Assembly: GCA_910588225.1 (NCBI GenBank)
Contig: CAJUQT010000072.1
Span: 1 to 14,243 of the forward strand
Origin: an uncultured Acetatifactor sp.
GTDB taxonomy: Bacteria; Bacillota; Clostridia; Lachnospirales; Lachnospiraceae
DNA: 14,243 nt
Reading direction: 5' to 3'
The notes under the pieces were generated by a model. That model was not told the origin of the DNA. It saw nothing but the letters and a program-made list of their open reading frames with translations, and made no database searches. This document shows positions 6,079 to 12,624 of the stretch, one piece after another (the first letter of the stretch is position 1; every line of letters starts with the position of its first letter). The position numbers and the translations under genes were made by a program.

Positions 6079-6091
6079 AGTTGTACCAAAT

Positions 6092-6331
6092 TTAACTTCT
6101 AACATTTTGCACTGTAATAGCGTCATCACCCATATACGGATCTGGCTCTTTTTCGCAATCTGGCATCCATGCTAAAGTGCCATCCCATTCAATATTTTCA
6201 CCTGCATAATATTCCACCTTCTGAACCCATCTTTCTCCCGTAAAGAAAACTCTTGTTATCCAAATCATGCAATCTTCTTTTGGAAGTTTCTCTTTATAAT
6301 CAAAATCACGAATTACAATCCATTGTTCCAT
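6092..6331 (-). CDS. DUF551 domain protein, 79 aa
   Basis: The protein is essentially one DUF551-like domain: it begins MEQWIVIRDFDYKEKLPKED, then IWITRVFFTGERWVQKVEYY, and ends with GTLAWMPDCEKEPDPYMGDD (usual form VxAWMPxPxPY). DUF551 proteins are abundant in phages and prophages of Firmicutes and Proteobacteria, with unknown function. GGAGGATAGGAAATA precedes the ATG at 6331, and the gene overlaps the previous one by 26 bases in another frame. The C-terminal AITVQNVRS is an extension beyond the usual end. Two DUF551-like genes in one window (the other at 2235-2771) are too divergent by eye to be a recent duplication. Confidence 0.75.
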   Translation of the reverse strand: MEQWIVIRDFDYKEKLPKEDCMIWITRVFFTGERWVQKVEYYAGENIEWDGTLAWMPDCEKEPDPYMGDDAITVQNVRS

Positions 6332-6785
6332 TATTTCCTATCCTCCTTAACTCCTTGTCTACAAGACTGTAAAAATATCTCCTAATTCCATAAAAGTCAG
6401 TCCGGCAGTACGGAATCCGCTCCATTTCTTTCAGCTCCCATTTCACTCTCAAAGCGTCATAGGACTTGTTTTGAGTAACAGACAGTAAAATGTACTCTGC
6501 AATAGTTTCATTGGCTGTATGAGCCGCCTGTGAAGCGAGAGAGGCGTATCTGCCAGACCGTATGCACTCTGTTAGCTGCCTGTACCGCTCTTTGCTGATT
6601 CCGTAATACTTCCATGAATGCCGGGGGACTGGATGGCACTGTGGCTCCTGCGGTACATCGAAAATACTCATCTGCTCAAAGCCGTTGTAATTTTCGCAGT
6701 ATGTAGTTTTTTCTTTGCATTCCACACATTTACCGCATACAGTTATGCATGTCCGGCATAGGCAGGTGTGGCATTTTCTGCGCAT
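6306..6785 (-). CDS. Cys-rich phage protein with clamp-binding-like motif
   Basis: The 159-residue product starts with a dense cysteine region (positions 5, 8, 10, 13, 17, 20, 23, 30: CHTCLCRTC, CGKCVEC), a likely zinc-binding module. Then comes EQMSIFDVP, in which Gln38-Met-Ser-Ile-Phe42 fits the QxxLF-type sliding-clamp motif. The rest is helical: YYGISKERYRQLTECIRSGRY, AETIAEYILLSV-like sequence and a final SYDALRVKWELKEMERIPYCRTDFYGIRRYFYSLVD, which reads like a small helix-turn-helix protein. Related proteins are frequent in Clostridia phages but I know of no assigned function. A role in transcription, as expected from a DNA-binding regulator just before late genes, is possible. The ATG follows GAGGTGATACC, 11 bases after the preceding gene's stop. 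Confidence 0.7.
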   Translation of the reverse strand: MRRKCHTCLCRTCITVCGKCVECKEKTTYCENYNGFEQMSIFDVPQEPQCHPVPRHSWKYYGISKERYRQLTECIRSGRYASLASQAAHTANETIAEYILLSVTQNKSYDALRVKWELKEMERIPYCRTDFYGIRRYFYSLVDKELRRIGNNGTMDCNS

Positions 6786-6796
6786 GGTATCACCTC

Positions 6797-7909
6797 TTAA
6801 ACATCAAACATTGAAATCTGCCCATCCACGTTTTTCTTTGCTTCTTTCTCTTTCCGCAATTTAGCTTCTTTGTAGGCATTGTATTTCTTCCGGTACTCAT
6901 AGCTTCTCCCAAATATGTTCCATGCAGCTTTCACAACATTCGGCTCATATGGGCGTATCAGCTCCAGGTCTGCTGCCGCCTTATGGGATATCGGGCATCC
7001 GCAGCATCCTGTTCTTGTCAATCCATAGACTTCGTAAGCATCCGAGTATCTAATCCCAAACCTTTCCTTGTACCAGTCTTTATCCTTGTCCGTGATATAG
7101 TAAAGCGGCCTGAACCTGTACTGCCCGTCACTGGTTTCAGTGAAGCACAGCGCCGTGTTATCCTTGCGCGGAACGGATCTCATGCCTCCCTCGTCCCGGC
7201 GCTCACCCGTGATAATCATTTCATAATCCTTCTGGACGTCATGCGCAGCCTGTTTCTTGCAGTAATCGCAGCACTGTGCACTGACCTGGAAATCCGGTGG
7301 GTATTCCCTGATAAAGTCCAGCATGTATTTTGATGAGTTAATCACCAGCTGGATTTTAGGCCGCGGCTCCCCTTCAGAATTGCAGCAGCAGAGAAAGTTG
7401 ATGATGCTTTCGCATTTGGGAAATCTCTCACTCAGCTCCTTCCTTTTTGCCGCCTTATCCTCTGCCTGTGCATATTCATCAGCTATTGACAGGGGAATCC
7501 CCTTTTTCTGCCATCCCTCAAGCCCTGCGGACATTATCTTGGACACAAACGGGATGCCATGCTCCCTGACCGCCTGGACGATACCGACTTTCGGCCGGAC
7601 TTCCTCGATTTCCACGCCGTATTTCTCCGCAGTCGCTTTTACGTGGTCTTTGGTGGCTTTCATTTCCAATCCTGTATTGAAAAAGACATACCTGACTGGC
7701 GGCAGCGACGGAGCAATCTTCCGTGCTGTCTCAATCAGGTCGATCATGATATCACTGTCTGCCCCTCCTGAATAGGAGCATATCGCTTTCGGATGCTGTC
7801 TGAGATGCGTCATTATAATGCCTGTTATCGCCTGGAATTTTTCCGGTGCGTCAAAATCTGCATATTCTGGTCTGTCCGTATATACCTTACTTCTGTATTG
7901 TTCACTCAT
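6797..7909 (-). CDS. PAPS reductase/DndC-like PP-loop protein
   Basis: The 370-residue protein has a PP-loop nucleotide-binding motif SYSGGADSD (45-53) and the downstream GERRDEGGMRS segment (236-245) typical of the phosphoadenylylsulfate reductase and DndC group. Enzymes of this fold adenylate a substrate and transfer sulfur or sulfate. Cysteine clusters at NFLCCCNSE (174-176), CCDYC (213, 214, 217) and GCCGCP (302, 303, 305) could hold an iron-sulfur cluster, as in DndC, but this is inference. The end is a Lys-rich helix followed by GQISMFDV, in which QISMF (364-368) fits the sliding-clamp motif. The start ATG at 7909 has only a weak GATGGAA site, beside a GC-rich inverted repeat. In phages such proteins could modify DNA or nucleotides. 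No dnd partner genes are seen, so a phosphorothioate system cannot be claimed. Confidence 0.8.
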   Translation of the reverse strand: MSEQYRSKVYTDRPEYADFDAPEKFQAITGIIMTHLRQHPKAICSYSGGADSDIMIDLIETARKIAPSLPPVRYVFFNTGLEMKATKDHVKATAEKYGVEIEEVRPKVGIVQAVREHGIPFVSKIMSAGLEGWQKKGIPLSIADEYAQAEDKAAKRKELSERFPKCESIINFLCCCNSEGEPRPKIQLVINSSKYMLDFIREYPPDFQVSAQCCDYCKKQAAHDVQKDYEMIITGERRDEGGMRSVPRKDNTALCFTETSDGQYRFRPLYYITDKDKDWYKERFGIRYSDAYEVYGLTRTGCCGCPISHKAAADLELIRPYEPNVVKAAWNIFGRSYEYRKKYNAYKEAKLRKEKEAKKNVDGQISMFDV

Positions 7910-7919
7910 TTTCCATCAA

Positions 7920-7952
7920 GGAACCCGGCGCGCCTTTTCCCGGGAAGGTTCC
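7920..7952. repeat. GC-rich nested palindromes before the PP-loop gene
   Basis: GGAACC at 7920-7925 and GGTTCC at 7947-7952 form an inverted repeat; between them lie two perfect palindromes, GGCGCGCC (7927-7934) and TTCCCGGGAA (7937-7946). The block fills most of the 59-base gap just upstream of the PP-loop gene. It is much richer in G and C than the sequence around it. It is not followed by a T-run on either strand. Confidence 0.75.
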
Positions 7953-7968
7953 GGCTCCTTTCTGAAAT

Positions 7969-8175
7969 TTACTCCACCTTCAAAAACTTTTCCATGATCT
8001 GCTGCTTATAGTCATTGCCCATGGCTTTCTGACTGGGGTGATATTCTTTTGCCACTTCCCGCACCAGTGCATGTTCCAGCGCTTCCTGTGTGGTATAGCC
8101 ATAATCATTGCAGTATTTATCCACATACCGCTTGAAATCTGCGGACTGGCTATATAATTCTTCTATCTGCTTCAT
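7969..8175 (-). CDS. Hypothetical protein, 68 aa
   Basis: The product begins MKQIEELYSQSADFKRYVDKYC, then YGYTTQEALEHALVREVAKEYH and a basic tail ending KQQIMEKFLKVE. The middle reads as helix-turn-helix-like amphipathic helices, with no membrane segment or known motif; similar 60-70-residue proteins occur in this position in Clostridia phages. The ATG shares ATGA with the stop of the preceding gene, giving strong evidence of co-translation. Beyond that I cannot name a function. Confidence 0.65.
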   Translation of the reverse strand: MKQIEELYSQSADFKRYVDKYCNDYGYTTQEALEHALVREVAKEYHPSQKAMGNDYKQQIMEKFLKVE

Positions 8176-8396
8176 TTCTTTTTCACTCCAATCTTCTCCA
8201 GATACAGTACATTCCTGCGCCTGGCAATCCTGACTTCATATATGCCTTTTCTTCTTACAATTGCCAGCATTGATCTCTGGGCCCTGGCAGCATCTGTGAT
8301 TTCACCATACTCCTTTTTCATCCTCTGCTTTTGAGATTCATAAAATCTCCAGAATACCATTGAGTGGGTTCCCCAGGCGCTTTTTCTATTTGCCAT
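8172..8396 (-). CDS. Basic hypothetical protein, 74 aa
   Basis: The product is strongly basic: MANRKSAWGTHSMVFWRFYESQ, then helical QKQRMKKEYGEITDAARAQRSM, and RKGIYEVRIARRRNVLYLEKIGVKKK at the end. The basic character suggests nucleic acid contact, but no recognised fold is evident. The ATG at 8396 overlaps the stop region of the previous gene by 11 bases in another frame. AAGGAGG precedes it by eight bases, an excellent ribosome site. It forms a tight set with its two neighbours, just downstream of the primase-helicase. Confidence 0.65.
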   Translation of the reverse strand: MANRKSAWGTHSMVFWRFYESQKQRMKKEYGEITDAARAQRSMLAIVRRKGIYEVRIARRRNVLYLEKIGVKKK

Positions 8397-8625
8397 TATC
8401 CCTGCCTCCTTTTTCCGATCTGCTCATAAAAGTTTGAAATGCATCCAGAAGATCTCTGCACAGCCTCTCAACAGCAGCTCCTTCCGCACGATATTTCAGA
8501 ATCAGTTTCTGGCCATCGGCAACAAATCCTTCCCACTGTTCATCCGACAGTCTGCTGCATCCATACTTTTTTATCAGCTTCCAGACTGCAGTTATCAGCT
8601 CATATATTAGCTTTAATTCCTCCAT
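8386..8625 (-). CDS. Hypothetical helical protein, 79 aa
   Basis: The product starts MEELKLIYELITAVWKLIKKYG and continues with SRLSDEQWEGFVADGQKLILKY, RLCRDLLDAFQTFM. It is all-helical and soluble, resembling small phage accessory proteins that follow replication genes. I chose ATG at 8625 because AAGGAG lies five bases upstream; the GTG at 8631 lies inside the site itself. It begins ten bases after the primase-helicase stop, so the two are co-transcribed. No function is assignable. Confidence 0.65.
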   Translation of the reverse strand: MEELKLIYELITAVWKLIKKYGCSRLSDEQWEGFVADGQKLILKYRAEGAAVERLCRDLLDAFQTFMSRSEKGGRDNGK

Positions 8626-8634
8626 CTCCACTCC

Positions 8635-10446
8635 TTAAAAGGGGATCTCCATATCATCTGGACAGGAAATCCACCCATCGTTTTCATCCCACCCAAAATC
8701 ATAATCCAGATCATCTCCCTGGCCGTATATCCGTTTTGACTTTTCATCAAACTCCATTATGTATCCGCCTGTTTCCGTCTTTCCGAACAGACGGTTCTTT
8801 GATACTTTCAGCCGCCTCTGGCTGCTCCCCAGCTCTCTGTCCTTTTCATAAGCAATCGTGATAGACGCGAGATTCGAAATATCTCCGCTCCCGCTGATCT
8901 CATCGTTCTCATTTGCAGAGAAATTGTTTTTCCGCTTGTGGGCCACCAGCAGAATCAGAGCATTGTGCTTTCTCGCCATCCGGGCCAGCCTCTTCACAAA
9001 CAGGCTCTGCTTATCATACTTGTCACAGGCAGATACATCCTCGAAGTCCAGCGCAGTCATGAGATTATCCAGCAGGACCACATCCACGCCATATTTCTTG
9101 ATCACCTCTTCCGCAGTTACTGTCAGGCTCTCATGCTCTTCCCCGGTTATCGTGTCACTGTCATACAGAAAGCATCTGCCCCGGTACCAGTCCGCAATCA
9201 TCTGCCGGTTCGTTGCTGAAATGTTATAATTGCTGTCCCCCCACTGGTTCCGGTACTCGAAGATATGTTTTCGTCCGGCGATCTGAAAGTCCAGCCATGC
9301 CCGAAACTGGTAGTTCGGCAGCTCACCACTGTATGCAAAGCATCTGCGCCCCTGCTGCAGGGCGTTTGCCAGGATCTGGCCTGCCAGGGTGCTTTTCCCT
9401 TCTCCAGGCTTGCCGGAGATCAGGACCAGGCCGCCAAACGGAAGTCCGCCGTACAGCAGACGGTCTATCTGTCTTATTCCAGTCTTAAGCTTCTGCAGAT
9501 TGAAGATATCTACATTCTCCACATCCGCCAGATCCACTACCCTCCGGACCGGAACCATCACCGCATTTTCAACACAGGCTTTCAAATACTCCGGACCATA
9601 TTTCTGCAGGATTTCATTTGCATCCTTACAGTCCCGGTAATCTGCTTCCCCGACATGCTTTACGGTGCATTTCAGCCGGGCCGAAAGCTCATCCAGCAGC
9701 GTGATCCTGCCCTTTTCATAGTCCCCAAAAACTACCACTTCCTCAAACCGGTTTATCCAGTCCCAGCAATACGGCACCCATGTGAATCCCTTTGCCCCGG
9801 TCGGGACCGATACGGCATTTCCGATTCCAGCAGTCGCCACTGACAGGCTGTCTATCTGGCCTTCCGTGACTACCAGCTGGTCGAAGCCCTCGCACTGCGC
9901 CATCCCGAACAGGATAGGCTTGCAGTTTGCTTCGCACCACTCCTTGTTTTTATCTTTCTCCCGGTCAAAATCCGTCTTCCGGTACTTCACGAACTGCATC
10001 TTCCCGGAATCGTCCAGGAATGGGAAGACAAGTATCTCCGGATGCTCTGTCTGGACAGTGATCTGGTACTTTTTTATGACATCCTCGGATATCCCCCGGC
10101 CAGCCAGATACCGTATCGCTTCTGGCTTAGGCTCGATTGGCTTGTCTGGCGACTTTAGTTTCCTGAACTGCCTCCGAGGGCGGTAATACTCGTCGACCTC
10201 ATTTCCAAGGGAGAAATCAAAGTCTTTTGAAAGCGTCAGCATATTTCCGGTCACTCCGCAGGATGACCGCAGGCATTTGAACTGGCCGGTCTTCATGTTG
10301 ATTGAAAACGAGTTCAAGTTGTCCCGTGTAGGTCTCGGATTGCAGTATGGGCAGACCCGGAAAAACAACTCCCCGTTCCGCTCCTGTGCCTGCGCGTGTA
10401 CATGTCTTGCAAAATTCCAGGCATCATCTGGCTTAAACTCATACAT
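8635..10446 (-). CDS. Bifunctional phage primase-helicase (T7 gp4-like)
   Basis: The 603-residue protein unites the two replication functions. The N-terminus has a zinc-binding site with cysteines at 32, 35, 58 and 63 (CPYCNP and CLRSSC). A TOPRIM primase domain follows, with VVTEGQIDSLS (Glu195) and VVVFGDYEKG (Asp242, where the family usually has DxD). A RecA-like hexameric helicase domain comes last: Walker A SGKPGEGKS (344-352), Walker B VVLLDN (456-461), and VAHKRKNN near 501. Length and order match T7 gp4-type proteins, which unwind the fork and make primers. The start lies four bases after the initiator's stop, with GGGAGG upstream. Together with the initiator, ERF and RusA-type proteins it forms the replication module. 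The TOPRIM Asp-Tyr-Glu instead of Asp-x-Asp is worth noting, but I have not measured how often relatives have it. Confidence 0.93.
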   Translation of the reverse strand: MYEFKPDDAWNFARHVHAQAQERNGELFFRVCPYCNPRPTRDNLNSFSINMKTGQFKCLRSSCGVTGNMLTLSKDFDFSLGNEVDEYYRPRRQFRKLKSPDKPIEPKPEAIRYLAGRGISEDVIKKYQITVQTEHPEILVFPFLDDSGKMQFVKYRKTDFDREKDKNKEWCEANCKPILFGMAQCEGFDQLVVTEGQIDSLSVATAGIGNAVSVPTGAKGFTWVPYCWDWINRFEEVVVFGDYEKGRITLLDELSARLKCTVKHVGEADYRDCKDANEILQKYGPEYLKACVENAVMVPVRRVVDLADVENVDIFNLQKLKTGIRQIDRLLYGGLPFGGLVLISGKPGEGKSTLAGQILANALQQGRRCFAYSGELPNYQFRAWLDFQIAGRKHIFEYRNQWGDSNYNISATNRQMIADWYRGRCFLYDSDTITGEEHESLTVTAEEVIKKYGVDVVLLDNLMTALDFEDVSACDKYDKQSLFVKRLARMARKHNALILLVAHKRKNNFSANENDEISGSGDISNLASITIAYEKDRELGSSQRRLKVSKNRLFGKTETGGYIMEFDEKSKRIYGQGDDLDYDFGWDENDGWISCPDDMEIPF

Positions 10447-10449
10447 CTC

Positions 10450-11334
10450 CTATCCCTCCCAGGCATTCGGCCCATACTTCCACCACTCTTCATCGTCTAT
10501 CAGCTCTTCTTCCAGCTCCGGCCCCACTACTTTCGGCGGCCCGCTTTCAGGCTTCGCTTCCAGATAGTCAGAAAAGATACATTTTTCCAGAAAGTTGTTT
10601 GGAAGATACATCTTATCGCCGGATTCCCTGACATATTCCGCATAGTTTACAGCTGACGCGACCAGCTCAGGCTCGGATATCGTTCCGGACAGTATCAGAT
10701 CGCAGTATGCCTTTTCTGCCTGGTATCTTCTTTGCTTATTCGGATATGCCGCCCAGAAATCCTCAAACTGCTCCGCGCGCGGTATGTCCTTTTCTTTCCT
10801 TTTATTTTCTTTTCTTTCCTTTCCTTTACTTTCCTTTATGCCATTTCCGCAGGATTTACTCTCATTTCCGCAGGATTTACTCTCATTTCCGCAGGATTTA
10901 TTCTGGTTATTGCCGACTTTAATATAGGCAGCTGTGTCATTTTCGTCCAAAAGCCAGATTTCCGCATCAACATACACATCTCTTTTCCGGCTTTTAACAG
11001 CTTCCTGGTACCGTTTCTGTATCCCCGGCGAGGTAATGACAGTGTCCGAATTAGCAAGTGTGCTTTTATAAAGCAGTGACCGGCTAACCAAGAATGTCAT
11101 CACCTGTTCTATGAGCCCTTCCTTGAGATGGAGGTCATCCATGGCATTCTCCACGCTCTCTCCATCCCACTTTATGTAATATCCGTTCCGATAGATTTCC
11201 GTCAGCAGATAGATATAAAACAGCATGCCATCGCTTCCATATCTGGAATGCAGCCTCTTTATCCTCTGATCCGCATAGAAGAAATCCGTGTCGAATGAGA
11301 AATAGAGCAATCCGTCCTGTCTGGGACGTGCCAT
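10450..11334 (-). CDS. DUF4373/DnaD-like replication initiator
   Basis: The 294-residue protein starts MARPRQDGLLYFSFDTDFFYAD, the typical opening of the DUF4373 (Lin1244/Lin1753-type) winged-helix domain (about residues 1-120), found in Firmicutes phage initiators and DnaD-like proteins. A linker follows with three KSCGN copies (147-164) and a Lys/Glu-rich tract (KESKGKERKENKRKEKD). The C-terminus, from about 188 (QFEDFWAAYPNKQRRYQAEKAY to LPNNFLEKCIFSDYL), resembles the DnaD/phage replication region that recruits helicase. It lies directly upstream of the primase-helicase, the classical initiator-helicase order (compare lambda O-P). The linker DNA is a candidate origin. GAGG lies seven bases before the ATG. 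The tandem repeats keep the reading frame. I would not assign DnaD identity, only DnaD-like placement. Confidence 0.82.
   Translation of the reverse strand: MARPRQDGLLYFSFDTDFFYADQRIKRLHSRYGSDGMLFYIYLLTEIYRNGYYIKWDGESVENAMDDLHLKEGLIEQVMTFLVSRSLLYKSTLANSDTVITSPGIQKRYQEAVKSRKRDVYVDAEIWLLDENDTAAYIKVGNNQNKSCGNESKSCGNESKSCGNGIKESKGKERKENKRKEKDIPRAEQFEDFWAAYPNKQRRYQAEKAYCDLILSGTISEPELVASAVNYAEYVRESGDKMYLPNNFLEKCIFSDYLEAKPESGPPKVVGPELEEELIDDEEWWKYGPNAWEG
10787..10905. other. Candidate replication origin inside the initiator gene
   Basis: Three 21-base direct repeats begin at 10843, 10864 and 10885 (first two identical; the third differs at two positions). Their shared core is ATTTCCGCAGGATTTA on the plus strand. 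Immediately to the left (10787-10837) lies a tract almost entirely of pyrimidines on the plus strand, purines on the minus strand, with two interruptions. Iterons next to an A-rich, strand-asymmetric tract within the initiator gene is the layout of the lambda origin inside O. That role is inference from this arrangement. Confidence 0.6.
10843..10905. repeat. Three tandem 21-bp direct repeats
   Basis: Copies lie at 10843-10863, 10864-10884 and 10885-10905; each begins ATTTCCGCAGGATTT on the plus strand. The third copy carries two base changes near its end. On the coding strand each encodes a KSCGN-containing unit of seven residues, and the period of 21 bases (seven codons, two helical turns) keeps both frame and face. 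Copies may be selected as DNA iterons or as protein linker. Confidence 0.9.
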
Positions 11335-11336
11335 AC

Positions 11337-11705
11337 CTATACCTCTCTGATTCTTACCTCTATATGTGGATTACTTTTATCCACCTGGAACCTGTCGAAA
11401 AATCCGACAACTTCATTCCATCCGTCATTTTTCAGCACTCCAGCATTCACAAGCGCATCCTGCACGAATTTCTTCGCGAACGCTATATTGTCCCTGTCCG
11501 TACGCCTGTCTGGGACAACCCATAGATAATGCATTTCCACAGGCCTTTCAATCTTAACACCCTTAAGGCACTGCTTTATCGCTATGGCGATGGATTTCTC
11601 GTTCCTCCGCTTCAATGCCGCGCCTTTATACATGTTCGCACGCTCGTCTTCTATGTATTTGTTCAGGCTGGAAAGCCGGCCTGGTATTATCAGTAAGTAT
11701 TCCAC
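11337..11705 (-). CDS. rusA: RusA-family Holliday junction resolvase (GTG start)
   Basis: The 122-residue protein is a RusA-type endodeoxyribonuclease, which binds four-way junctions and cuts symmetrically. Its core has the catalytic acids in PDRRTDRDN (Asp70 and Asp72) and ALVNAGVLKNDGWNEV (Asp94), matching the E. coli RusA acid set as I recall it. It starts VEYLLIIPGRLSSLNKYIEDE. I use GTG at 11705, since AAAGGGGG sits six bases upstream and this gives the normal family N-terminus. The frame stays open to an ATG at 11771, but that adds a basic, low-complexity stretch that lies over a hairpin. Length is normal. Next to the HNH-like, NinB-like and ERF genes it completes a recombination module. 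Confidence 0.85.
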   Translation of the reverse strand: MEYLLIIPGRLSSLNKYIEDERANMYKGAALKRRNEKSIAIAIKQCLKGVKIERPVEMHYLWVVPDRRTDRDNIAFAKKFVQDALVNAGVLKNDGWNEVVGFFDRFQVDKSNPHIEVRIREV

Positions 11706-11711
11706 ATGGAA

Positions 11712-11719
11712 CCCCCTTT
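11712..11719 (-). promoter_or_regulatory. Shine-Dalgarno site fixing the GTG start of rusA
   Basis: AAAGGGGG on the minus strand sits six bases before the GTG start, and no ATG in frame lies at a suitable distance. It lies a few bases from the stem of the preceding hairpin. Confidence 0.65.
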
Positions 11720-11721
11720 CC

Positions 11722-11743
11722 GGCGGCGAATTGCCCCGCCGCC
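11722..11743. repeat. Seven-base perfect hairpin upstream of rusA
   Basis: GGCGGCG (11722-11728) and CGCCGCC (11737-11743) form a perfect GC-only stem with an eight-base loop, directly before the rusA ribosome site on the minus strand. It may affect translation of rusA; there is no T-run, so it is unlikely to be a terminator. Confidence 0.7.
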
Positions 11744-11792
11744 TTAGGCTGTGATGAATTGTAACTTGCATGAAAGTTAACAGTTACCAAAT

Positions 11793-12092
11793 TTAAACAT
11801 ACGACTTCCCAAATACCTCTATGAACTTTCCCCTGGAACCGCAATGCCCATCAAAATACTTTTGGCACTCCTGCTTCAACCGCAGGTCAAGTCCGGTATT
11901 CGGATTGCTATGTACGGATGCATCGGACATATTGTGCAGCGCCGGTTCCAGTGGAACAATGAATCCGTATTTCTCGCAAAGGCTTCTCCGCCCCGCTCCC
12001 AGAAAGACATGGTGAATTGCCACGTTGCTGCTTCCGGTGATATAGCAATGTTCCAAATCATCCGTCAGTACGCTTTTTATACCTTTTTTCAT
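11793..12092 (-). CDS. HNH-like phage protein, 99 aa
   Basis: The product contains CYITGSSNVAIHHVFLGAGRR (about residues 16-36) and ends GKFIEVFGKSYV, matching a small phage HNH-fold family with the usual form C..(C/T)G.....EHHIF.G..R..SEKYG...L and a final F..IFG.NYL. The His-His pair is kept. Only the first cysteine of the usual knuckle remains, and the pair near PLEPALHN is replaced. I recall Thr-Gly variants without the knuckle as common in Clostridia phages, so this may be a real subfamily rather than decay. The family is usually described as an HNH endonuclease, but activity here is uncertain. The ATG overlaps the preceding gene by 35 bases. Confidence 0.7.
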   Translation of the reverse strand: MKKGIKSVLTDDLEHCYITGSSNVAIHHVFLGAGRRSLCEKYGFIVPLEPALHNMSDASVHSNPNTGLDLRLKQECQKYFDGHCGSRGKFIEVFGKSYV

Positions 12093-12624
12093 ACTCTGAC
12101 ATCATCCTTTCCAGTTCTTCCGGAGGCAGGGTCTCGATTCCCATTTCCTTACATTCGCTTACCAGTCCGTCTATCAGGTGGGACATCTCCTTTGTGTCAT
12201 ATTCGCTGGAACCTTTTATCTGGTAGAACCACCGGTACAGCTTATTTCCCTTTGATAAAGTCTTCTGTGTCGGTTTCAGATGTGGGTATGGAAACTCCAG
12301 ATAATCAATATCATCCCGGATGCAGAACGGAATCAAACTCTCATCCTCCATCCGGTCCAGCTGTCCATACCGGTCCAGCATGATGTTATGAATGTGGTTC
12401 TTGCTGTCGCCAGTAATGTCCCCGATCTTGCCGATTAAGGTCCAGTAATAGGCATTCGCATCCAGACTCCGATTCTTCCGGTGCTTCTTAATCTCCACGT
12501 CCAGTTCTTCCACCTGGGACAGCTCCAGGGCCGCCGCAGTGTCCATCTGCCGGCTTTCTAAAGTTATTGTCAGGCTGCCAGCCAGGGTTCGGCCTATGTC
12601 CTTGATTTTCGCCGTGAATTTCAT
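12058..12624 (-). CDS. NinB/Orf-like recombination protein
   Basis: The 188-residue protein has the KNRSLDANAYYW motif (about 50-61), close to the NRSLDQNxxxW motif of lambda Orf/NinB, which loads recombinase on single-stranded DNA. The region before it (LEVDIEIKKHRK-like, 41-49) is charged. The end is helical and acidic (LVSECKEMGIETLPPEELERMMSEYEK), as in the Orf-like family. The ATG shares the last base of the ERF stop (TGATG), so translation is coupled. The role in lambda-type recombination pathways and the operon position make this plausible. The alternative is an unnamed phage family that shares the motif. Confidence 0.65.
   Translation of the reverse strand: MKFTAKIKDIGRTLAGSLTITLESRQMDTAAALELSQVEELDVEIKKHRKNRSLDANAYYWTLIGKIGDITGDSKNHIHNIMLDRYGQLDRMEDESLIPFCIRDDIDYLEFPYPHLKPTQKTLSKGNKLYRWFYQIKGSSEYDTKEMSHLIDGLVSECKEMGIETLPPEELERMMSEYEKRYKKRTDG

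Noticed and set aside
6051..6086. A TACAAT box on the minus strand in the inverted-repeat gap, considered as a promoter.
   Set aside because: No acceptable -35 box at the usual distance and no extended -10 (TGn) is present, so I do not report a promoter.
5776..6129. The longer reading of the 78-residue gene from an ATG at 6129.
   Set aside because: It would translate through the inverted repeat and overlap the DUF551 gene, while ATG 6012 has a ribosome site and gives the familiar MRLIDAD start.
10732..11079. A plus-strand ORF rich in Phe and Ser over the initiator gene.
   Set aside because: It is the antisense of the Lys-rich linker and iterons of the initiator gene; no ribosome site or family similarity is seen.
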